34,175 nt of DNA from an uncultured Lachnospiraceae bacterium. GTDB lineage: Bacteria > Bacillota > Clostridia > Lachnospirales > Lachnospiraceae. The notes below the pieces were generated by a model. The model searched no databases. It saw only the letters and a program-made list of their open reading frames with translations, and was not told where the DNA came from. The DNA lies in NCBI GenBank assembly GCA_902773435.1, contig CACYEN010000018.1, forward strand, positions 1 to 34,175. Direction: 5' to 3'. This document shows positions 1 through 5,621 of this stretch, piece by piece. How positions within the stretch are numbered: the first letter of the stretch is position 1; every line of letters starts with the position of its first letter. The position numbers were made by a program, and so were the translations under genes.

Positions 1-16
1 AATCAGAGTTCCGGAT

Positions 17-1396
17 TCAGAGATCCAGCTTCGGAATCGACGCGAACCCCTTCTCGAGATCCTCATCCGACGGGATGTAGTCCGTCATGGTTCCGTTGTT
101 GAACGCCTCGTAGGCGGTCAGGTCGAAGTAGCCGGTTCCGGTGAGGCCGAAGATGATCGTCTTCTCCTCGCCGGTCTCCTTACATTTCAGGGCCTCATCG
201 ATCGCCGCGCGGATCGCGTGGCTCGACTCCGGCGCCGGAAGGATGCCTTCCACTCTCGCGAACTTCTCCGCCGCCTCGAAGACCGCCGTCTGCTCGACTG
301 AGCGGGCTTCCATGTAACCGTCGGCGTAGAGCTGTGAGAGGATCGGGCTCATGCCGTGGTAGCGGAGGCCGCCGGCATGGTTCGCGGACGGGATGAAGTC
401 GTGGCCGAGCGTGTACATCTTTGCCATCGGGCAGACCTTGCCGGTGTCGGCGAAGTCATAGACATACCTGCCGCGCGTGAAGCTTGGGCAGGAGGCCGGC
501 TCGATCGCGATGATCTGATAGTCCGCCTCGCCGCGGAGCTTCTCACCCATGAACGGGGAGATCAGGCCGCCGAGGTTGGAACCGCCGCCCGCGCAGCCGA
601 TGATGATGTCCGGCTTGATGCCGAACTTCTCGCAGGCCGCTTTCGTCTCGAGTCCGATGATCGACTGGTGCAGCAGCACCTGGTTGAGGACACTTCCGAG
701 TTCGTAGCGGTAGCCCGGCGTCGAGACTGCGGCTTCGACCGCCTCGGAAATCGCGCAGCCGAGGGATCCGGTCGTCCCGGGATGCTCCGCGTTGATCTTC
801 CTGCCGATCTCCGTGTCCATGGACGGGGACGGCGTCACGTTCGCGCCGTAAGTCCTCATGACCTCGCGGCGGAACGGCTTCTGCTCGTAGGAGACCTTGA
901 CCATGTAAACCTTGCAGTCAAGTCCGAAATAGGAACACGCCATCGAGAGCGCCGTGCCCCACTGGCCGGCCCCGGTCTCGGTCGTCACGCCCTTGAGCCC
1001 CTGCTTCTTTGCGTAGTAGGCCTGCGCGATCGCGGAGTTGAGCTTGTGGCTCCCGGAGGTGTTGTTTCCCTCAAATTTATAGAAAATGTGTGCCGGCGTA
1101 TCCAGCATCTTCTCAAGGAAGACCGCGTGCGTCAGCGGCGACGGGCGGTACATCTTGTAGAAATTAAGGACTTCGTCCGGGATCGGGACATACTTCGTGT
1201 CATTGTCAAGTTCCTGGCGGATCAGCTCGTCACAGAAGATCGGCTGCATATCCTCGAACTTCAGCGGCTGAAGTGTTCCCGGATGAATCAGCGGCGCGGG
1301 TTTGTTCTTCATGTCAGAGCGGACGTTGTACCACGCGGTGGGGATCTCATTCTCGTCGAGATACATCTTGTAGGGGATGTTGTCGTACTTGCTCAT
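17..1396 (-). CDS. trpB: Tryptophan synthase beta chain, TrpB2 type
   Basis: The 459-residue product is a PLP-dependent tryptophan synthase beta subunit that condenses indole with L-serine. The PLP lysine is K118 in GSHKLN. The catalytic glutamate is E140 in TETGAGQWG. The glycine-rich phosphate loop is CAGGGSNLGG. The long N-terminus (about 85 residues before the YRPSPL motif) and the total length fit the TrpB2 subfamily rather than the roughly 400-residue TrpB1. The start at 1396 is chosen because AGAAAGGAG lies 6-8 nt upstream; the frame is open further upstream but without a ribosome site. No trpA or other trp gene is near, so indole salvage or partnership with a distant TrpA is likely (inference). 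Expression is controlled by the tryptophan T-box leader directly upstream. Confidence 0.95.
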   Translation of the reverse strand: MSKYDNIPYKMYLDENEIPTAWYNVRSDMKNKPAPLIHPGTLQPLKFEDMQPIFCDELIRQELDNDTKYVPIPDEVLNFYKMYRPSPLTHAVFLEKMLDTPAHIFYKFEGNNTSGSHKLNSAIAQAYYAKKQGLKGVTTETGAGQWGTALSMACSYFGLDCKVYMVKVSYEQKPFRREVMRTYGANVTPSPSMDTEIGRKINAEHPGTTGSLGCAISEAVEAAVSTPGYRYELGSVLNQVLLHQSIIGLETKAACEKFGIKPDIIIGCAGGGSNLGGLISPFMGEKLRGEADYQIIAIEPASCPSFTRGRYVYDFADTGKVCPMAKMYTLGHDFIPSANHAGGLRYHGMSPILSQLYADGYMEARSVEQTAVFEAAEKFARVEGILPAPESSHAIRAAIDEALKCKETGEEKTIIFGLTGTGYFDLTAYEAFNNGTMTDYIPSDEDLEKGFASIPKLDL

Positions 1397-1448
1397 AACC
1401 GGCTCCTTTCTCTTAAGGCGGGACGGCACCTTCTTCCGGCCGTCCGTC

Positions 1449-1493
1449 AAAAGTCCGACAGAACGGGCGGCGCTGAAGCGCTTTCGTTCTGTC
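1449..1493 (-). terminator. Second terminator-like hairpin in the trpB leader
   Basis: Between the T-box terminator and the trpB start, the transcript can form a 9-bp stem (GACAGAACG with CGTTCTGTC, 1457-1465 and 1485-1493) enclosing a GCGCTTCAGCGC mini-hairpin. A GGAC-TTTT run follows on the minus strand (1449-1456). It looks like a further intrinsic terminator or a stabilising stem; the T-run is only four residues. Confidence 0.4.
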
Positions 1494-1515
1494 CGGGACG
1501 GGATTTTCCAAAATT

Positions 1516-1717
1516 AAAAACGCCCCGTCCCTCTGCAGCTGCTGTAGGGACAAGAGCGTGAATCTCCTGCGGTGCCACCCTGCTTGACGCTTGCGCGCCC
1601 ACTTTTTGTGAAGCATCAACCTCAAAAGCCCATTCCCGAAACATTGCCTGCCGCCGTCCCACTGTCAGCGGCTCCCTTGAAGACAAGAGGCATCGGTACT
1701 CTTCTTTCTCAACGGTT
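1516..1717 (-). promoter_or_regulatory. Tryptophan T-box riboswitch leader
   Basis: Read on the minus strand, the leader starts with the stem I signature GTTGAGAAAGAAGAGTACC (about 1713-1695) and continues through an AGGGAGCCGCTGACAGTGGG distal region. The specifier stretch GGGAATGGGC places UGG (Trp) at 1632-1630. The T-box consensus AGGGTGGCACCGC is at 1581-1569. A GC-rich terminator follows: stem from about 1558 to 1521, GTCCCT pairing with AGGGAC, then TTTTT at 1520-1516. Uncharged tRNA-Trp should stabilise the antiterminator and switch on trpB. The specifier assignment is by eye from its position after stem I and before a GAG-type closing strand. Confidence 0.9.
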
Positions 1718-1723
1718 TTAGTA

Positions 1724-1752
1724 ATCCTATCATGCGAAAAATGCCTTTGCAA
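1724..1752 (-). promoter_or_regulatory. Promoter of the trpB T-box transcript
   Basis: The minus strand has TTGCAA (1752-1747), a 17-nt spacer and TAGGAT (1729-1724), about 10 nt before the first T-box stem. Spacing and position are ideal; the hexamers match the sigma-A consensus at 4/6 each. Confidence 0.6.
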
Positions 1753-1916
1753 GATTTATCACCCCTCCTCCATCATATTGAGCATGTGCTCGACTGCTTC
1801 CGGATTATTATGTCGCCTGAGACAAAGACACGCAATTTCCGCATCAGAAAACGGGTATCGCGCGGGGAGCGCGGATGCCGCGGAAGGGGACCGGCGCCCC
1901 GCAGGGAGACAAATCC

Positions 1917-2369
1917 ATGAACGATAACATATTTGAACCCGGCGCATCGAAATCGAACAGCGGGGGACACGGAAAGAAGATTCTCTTCATCGTCCTCGCC
2001 GCCATCGTGGAGGACTGCGGCTACACGTCGGTGTGGGACATATTCAGCGATGAGCTCGGCTATATTTTCAACCTGCCCTCGTTCCCGATCCTGAACCTGG
2101 CGAGCTTCTTCTCCTCTCTCCGGGCCGGATACAGCTTCACGGAGGCCTCCGCCCTGAAGCAGGTCGCCGCTGCCACCGTGCCGATTCTTTTTATCCACGG
2201 TTCCGAGGACAATTTCGTTCAGACGGAGATGATCTACAGGGTCTATGAAGCCTGCTCCTCGGAGAAGGAGATGCTCGTCGTCGACGGCGCGGGGCACGGC
2301 AATTCCTACCTGAAGGATCCCGTGATCTATTTCGACACGGTCTACTCGTTCATACAGAAGCACATCTGA
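1917..2369 (+). pseudogene. Alpha/beta hydrolase with internal deletion
   Basis: The 150-residue frame starts at ATG 1917 behind a GCAGGGAGA ribosome site. It opens with a polar stretch and a short hydrophobic anchor (KKILFIVLAA), then runs directly into the C-terminal half of a serine alpha/beta hydrolase (VEDCGYTSVWDIF onward). The acid loop (PILFIHGSEDNF) and the catalytic histidine (DGAGHGNSY) are present. The GxSxG nucleophile elbow and the strands before it, which the family has between anchor and VEDCGYTS, are missing. The reading frame is kept across the join, so a protein may be made, but it cannot have the normal hydrolase triad. The simplest explanation is an in-frame deletion of roughly 150-180 codons (inference). 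An assembly join is the alternative. Confidence 0.75.
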
Positions 2370-2395
2370 CGGCCGCCGCGCACCGAAAAAAACAG

Positions 2396-2470
2396 GCATG
2401 CCGTGAGATATACGGCATACCGTGAAATACAGGGCGCTCTCTGAAATATACGATGTGCCTCAAATTAACG
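2396..2470. repeat. Degenerate 19-nt tandem repeat (4 units)
   Basis: Four consecutive units of 19, 19, 19 and 18 nt fill the gap between two convergent genes. The first three are GCATGCCGTGAGATATACG, GCATACCGTGAAATACAGG and GCGCTCTCTGAAATATACG. The last begins ATGTGCCTCAAAT. The shared core is a TGAAATATACG-like end. The array runs directly into a GGGCATGCC hairpin that repeats the GCATGCC word of unit 1. Confidence 0.8.
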
Positions 2471-2498
2471 GGCATGCCGCGCGGCGCGCGGCATGCCC
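2470..2498. terminator. Convergent-gene hairpin, 13-bp perfect stem
   Basis: GGGCATGCCGCGC (2470-2482) pairs perfectly with GCGCGGCATGCCC (2486-2498) around a 3-nt loop. It lies between the ends of the hydrolase remnant and the KamA-family gene. The flanking T content is modest on both strands (TGTAAAATTCG; GTTAATTTG), so it is a plausible but not textbook bidirectional terminator. Confidence 0.55.
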
Positions 2499-2554
2499 TG
2501 TAAAATTCGAAATTCGCTTTATTGCCTCATTCATCCGAAATACGCTGCATCACC

Positions 2555-3658
2555 TCACTCCGGAATATCCTCCAGCCAGCACTGGTCCGGGGTGAGTTTC
2601 ATTTTAAATACCCTTCCCAGGTTTCTCCTGTCCTTCGCCTGGTGATACCGGAAGACCATCTCGTCCCCGATCGGGCCGATGATCTCGATCTTTCCGGTCA
2701 CGTGGGACATCGCGTAGCGGAAGCACTTCGCCTGGCCGCTGCACTTCGCTTTCGCGGCCTCCGCGATCTCGACGCCCCGGGCGATCGGGACCTGGAACAG
2801 CGTCACGACGCCGCGGGCCGGCCGGCACTGGAAGAGATAGTAGGGCGTGACGCCGAAGCTGATGAGGCCGTTCATGAGCTCGGCGAGCACGTCGGGGTCG
2901 TCGTTGACCCCCTTGAGAAGGACGGTCTGGTTCCTCACGATGATCCCGGCGGAGATGAGGGCGCGCACAGCCCGCTTCGACTCCTCCGTCATTTCCCTCG
3001 GGTGGTCGTAGTGCGTGACGACAATCAGCTGCTTTTTCCTGTTATAGGCAGAGAGAATCTCAAGGAGCTCCGGATCTCCGTAAATGCGCTCCGGCAGCAC
3101 GACCGGAGTCCGCGTCCCGAGCCGGATGTAGTCGAGCGTCTGAATATCCGCGAGGTTGTCGAGGTACTGGCGGATGATCTCATTTTCGTTGACAAGGAAA
3201 TCCCCGCCCGAGAGCAGGACGTTTCGAACCTCCGCGTGTTCCGTCACGTAGCTGCGGACCTGTTCAATCTGGCCGTTGATCTCCTCCGAGGTGTACCCGA
3301 CCATGCGTTTGCGGAAGCAGTGCCGGCAGTACATGGAGCACTGGTTGGTCGTCAGGACCAGCAGGGTTTCCGAGTACTTGTGCTGCATTCCCGTCGAGAC
3401 CGTGTTGCTCTGCTCCCCGCTCGTATCCTCGGTCCCCTCCCCTGAGTACTCCGCGGCGGAGGGGATGCTGAGCTTCCTGATCGGGTCGTCCGGGTCGCTC
3501 CAGTCAATCAGGCTGAGATAATAGGGCGTCACGCACATCGGGTAGCGGACCGCCACCTCCCTGATCACGCTGAGCTCCTCTTCACTGATGCCTGCCCTCT
3601 TTCCGAGCGTATCAGCGTCTCTGATGCAGGTTCCGAGAAGTTCACTTAATTTGCTCAT
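2555..3658 (-). CDS. KamA-family radical SAM protein (lysine 2,3-aminomutase-like)
   Basis: The 367-residue protein has the radical SAM cluster motif C107-SMY-C111-RH-C114 and the KamA-specific surroundings (NQCSMYCRHCFRKRMVG, NVLLSGGDFL, RLGTRTPVVLPERI, RNQTVLLKGVND, PYYLFQCRPARG). It probably binds SAM, a 4Fe-4S cluster and perhaps PLP. The usual GGGGK PLP-lysine segment near the C-terminus is not obvious; the best candidate is the lysine in HVTGKIEI. It is shorter than classical lysine aminomutases (about 415 residues), and the substrate cannot be named. There is no neighbouring beta-lysine acetyltransferase (ablB) or lysine fermentation gene. The start at 3658 has GGAAGGAGAGG upstream. 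A substrate other than lysine is possible. Confidence 0.85.
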   Translation of the reverse strand: MSKLSELLGTCIRDADTLGKRAGISEEELSVIREVAVRYPMCVTPYYLSLIDWSDPDDPIRKLSIPSAAEYSGEGTEDTSGEQSNTVSTGMQHKYSETLLVLTTNQCSMYCRHCFRKRMVGYTSEEINGQIEQVRSYVTEHAEVRNVLLSGGDFLVNENEIIRQYLDNLADIQTLDYIRLGTRTPVVLPERIYGDPELLEILSAYNRKKQLIVVTHYDHPREMTEESKRAVRALISAGIIVRNQTVLLKGVNDDPDVLAELMNGLISFGVTPYYLFQCRPARGVVTLFQVPIARGVEIAEAAKAKCSGQAKCFRYAMSHVTGKIEIIGPIGDEMVFRYHQAKDRRNLGRVFKMKLTPDQCWLEDIPE

Positions 3659-3726
3659 TATCCACCTCTCCTTCCCCGGAGAATGCCGCGTTTTACGGCC
3701 GCCGTCTCCGTTGGTTTTCCTCAGAA

Positions 3727-3785
3727 TTCCACGTAGAGTTCCATGAAGACTTCCGCGTAGATTTCCGCGTACATTCCACGTAGAT
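3727..3785. repeat. Degenerate 12-nt tandem repeat (5 units)
   Basis: Units are TTCCACGTAGAG, TTCCATGAAGAC, TTCCGCGTAGAT, TTCCGCGTACA (11 nt) and TTCCACGTAGAT. The array begins about 70 bp upstream of the KamA-family start codon, inside its likely 5' untranslated or promoter region. Confidence 0.85.
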
Positions 3786-4242
3786 TTCGCGTTTTGCGAG
3801 TTTTGCGCGCAGACCCTATAAGCGGTCGCTGCAGTTTACGGCAGTTTTTCCCGCGCTGCAGAGAAAACGGGAAATATGCCTTTCCCGGCACATAAAGAGC
3901 GGAATCCTGCCCTTATGCGCGAAAAGGCTTTTTTACGCAGAACAGACACAAATGACTGTCTGCGGCCGTCTTTTATTCCCGGGAACATGCCGTCAGATAC
4001 CACGGAACATAAGGGAAATACCGCCGCGAAAGTCGTGCCGGTCCTTAAGTCAAATCTGTGCGGGTCAGATGATCTTCCGCCGGAACAGGCCGCTCATCTG
4101 CGAGGTCTTTGGCGGAAAGAGATGCCGGGAACAGTTTTCGGTCAGCATCGGCAGACGGAGTTTCCCGGCGATATGGAAATTATAGCCGAAAACAGGGGCT
4201 TCTGTCCACTGCTTTTGTGCACTTCCCCGGAACGGCCAGTTT

Positions 4243-4265
4243 CGGGCAGGCTGTCAGCCTGCCCG
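4243..4265 (-). terminator. Hairpin after the D-2-hydroxyacid dehydrogenase gene
   Basis: CGGGCAGGC (4243-4251) pairs with GCCTGCCCG (4257-4265) around TGTCA, 12 nt past the stop codon of the minus-strand gene. The following minus-strand sequence (GAAACTGG) lacks a U-run, so termination is uncertain. Confidence 0.35.
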
Positions 4266-4277
4266 CCCCTGCCCTCC

Positions 4278-5237
4278 TCACACCGTGTGTATCGGATGCC
4301 CTTCGATCACCGACCGGATATTTTCCGCGGTCGTCTGCATGATGCGCTCTCTCGCCTCCTTCGTCGCCCAGGAGATATGCGGTGTGATAATGCAGTTCTT
4401 CGCTCCGAGAAGCGGATTGTCCTCCCTGATCGGCTCCGTCGATACCACGTCCAGCGCGGCAGCGGCGACCTTTCCGCTCATAAGCGCATGCGCGAGGTCC
4501 GCCTCGTCGACGAGTCCGCCCCTGCTGTTGTTGACCAGGATGACACCGTCTTTCATCTTCTCAATGTTCTCTCTCCGGATAATCCTCTCCACGTCGGGGA
4601 ACAGCGGGCAGTGGAGGAAAATGAAGTCGGACTGACGGAACAGCTCGTCGAGCTCCACGTATTCCGCCACTTCCCTGCCCCTGTCGCTCCGGTTGATATC
4701 ATAGGCGATCACCCGGACGTTCATGGCCCCGAGGATCTTCGCGGTGTTGTACCCGATTCTCCCGAGACCGATGATTCCGGCGGTCTTCCCGGACACCTCG
4801 ATCATCGGGTAGTTCCAGTAGCACCAGTCCGGATTTTTCGCCCAGTCTCCCGCGTGGACCGAGTCGCTGTGGTGCCCGATGTGGGAGCACACCTCCATGA
4901 GCAGGCCGACCGCGAACTGGCTCACGTTGTCCGTCCCGTAGACGGGCACGTTCTGGACCACAATGCCTCTCTCCTTCGCGTGCGCGACGTCGACCACGTT
5001 GTAGCCGGTTGCGAGCACCGCGATCGCCCTTAAGTTCGGGCATCTGTCGATTGTCGCGGCGCTGATCGGCGTCTTGTTCGTCACCGCGATCTCCGCGCCG
5101 CCGATGCGCTCCGCGATGAGATCCGTCTCCTCAAAAGAAGTCCTGTCGTAGACTACGACCTCCCCGAGTTCTTCAACCGGTCCCCAGCTGATATCGCCGG
5201 GATTTTCCGTAAATCCGTCCAGTACAACGATCTTCAT
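4278..5237 (-). CDS. D-isomer-specific 2-hydroxyacid dehydrogenase
   Basis: The 319-residue protein fits the family length. The NAD-binding motif is GLGRIG (157-162), with acidic D180 at the end of the second strand (YDIN), so NAD(H) is preferred over NADP(H). Catalytic residues are R239 (NNSRGGLV), E268 (STEP) and H287 (TPHISW). The substrate segment LATGYNVVDV and the pattern as a whole resemble the glycerate/hydroxypyruvate reductase branch, but the exact 2-oxo acid cannot be assigned. GGGAG lies about 10 nt before ATG 5237. It stands alone: the flanking genes are a KamA-type enzyme on one side and a divergent alpha-galactosidase on the other. A role in redox balancing or reduction of a 2-oxo acid is likely (inference). 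Confidence 0.92.
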   Translation of the reverse strand: MKIVVLDGFTENPGDISWGPVEELGEVVVYDRTSFEETDLIAERIGGAEIAVTNKTPISAATIDRCPNLRAIAVLATGYNVVDVAHAKERGIVVQNVPVYGTDNVSQFAVGLLMEVCSHIGHHSDSVHAGDWAKNPDWCYWNYPMIEVSGKTAGIIGLGRIGYNTAKILGAMNVRVIAYDINRSDRGREVAEYVELDELFRQSDFIFLHCPLFPDVERIIRRENIEKMKDGVILVNNSRGGLVDEADLAHALMSGKVAAAALDVVSTEPIREDNPLLGAKNCIITPHISWATKEARERIMQTTAENIRSVIEGHPIHTV

Positions 5238-5421
5238 TTTTCCAATCTCCCGATATCCGTAAAATGCCTGTCAGCCGTCCTACGCATATACTATATCACA
5301 GACACGGAGATCCGGGGATCACCCGTCACCCATTATTGATTAATTGAATTGTTGACCAGGGTCCTGGTGTCCCGCGCCTCTATTCCGCGGCGTCGGACCG
5401 CGATCCGCGCCGCTGTCCGAA

Positions 5422-5469
5422 CCGTCGGAAAAACAGCCGGGATAACAGTCGGAGAAACAGCCGGCAGAA
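5422..5469. repeat. 12-nt tandem repeat upstream of the galactosidase promoter (4 units)
   Basis: Units are CCGTCGGAAAAA, CAGCCGGGATAA, CAGTCGGAGAAA and CAGCCGGCAGAA, exactly 48 bp. The array ends 16 bp before the -35 element of the galactosidase promoter. Its unit resembles that of the second array just downstream of the same promoter. Confidence 0.85.
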
Positions 5470-5485
5470 TCTGTCAATGAACCAT

Positions 5486-5513
5486 ATGACTGCCCCACGA
5501 TTTCAGGTATAAT
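5486..5513 (+). promoter_or_regulatory. Putative alpha-galactosidase promoter
   Basis: ATGACT (5486-5491, 4/6 to TTGACA), a 16-nt spacer and a perfect TATAAT (5508-5513). Transcription would start near 5520, giving a leader of about 100 nt made largely of the 13-nt array. Confidence 0.6.
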
Positions 5514-5524
5514 TATTGTCAGCT

Positions 5525-5576
5525 ATAACTGCCGGAGATAACTGGCGGAGATATCTGCCGGAAATATCTGCCGGAT
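5525..5576. repeat. 13-nt tandem repeat in the galactosidase leader (4 units)
   Basis: Units are ATAACTGCCGGAG, ATAACTGGCGGAG, ATATCTGCCGGAA and ATATCTGCCGGAT, exactly 52 bp. The array starts about 5 nt after the expected transcription start and ends 45 nt before the start codon. It shares the CWGCCGG core with the 12-nt array upstream of the promoter. Confidence 0.9.
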
Positions 5577-5621
5577 AAATGAATCCACACTGTTCCGCAT
5601 GAACCCAAAGGAGATCCTGTC

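Larger units (their letters stand above)
3659..4277. other. 619-bp spacer without a convincing gene
   Basis: No open frame here has both a ribosome site and recognisable protein. The stretch holds the 5' flank of the KamA-family gene with a 12-nt tandem array (3727-3785), an 8-bp dispersed inverted repeat (GTTTTCGG near 4134, CCGAAAAC near 4186), and a hairpin next to the end of the downstream dehydrogenase gene. I could not identify a clear sigma-A promoter for the KamA gene. Confidence 0.6.

Noticed and set aside
356-1561. Long open frame on the plus strand opposite trpB
   Set aside because: Arg/Ala/Val-rich shadow of the GC-rich trpB codons, without ribosome site or family resemblance.
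3876-5033. 385-codon plus-strand frame spanning the spacer and the dehydrogenase antisense
   Set aside because: No ribosome site, no recognisable segments, and most of it is antisense to a clear enzyme gene.
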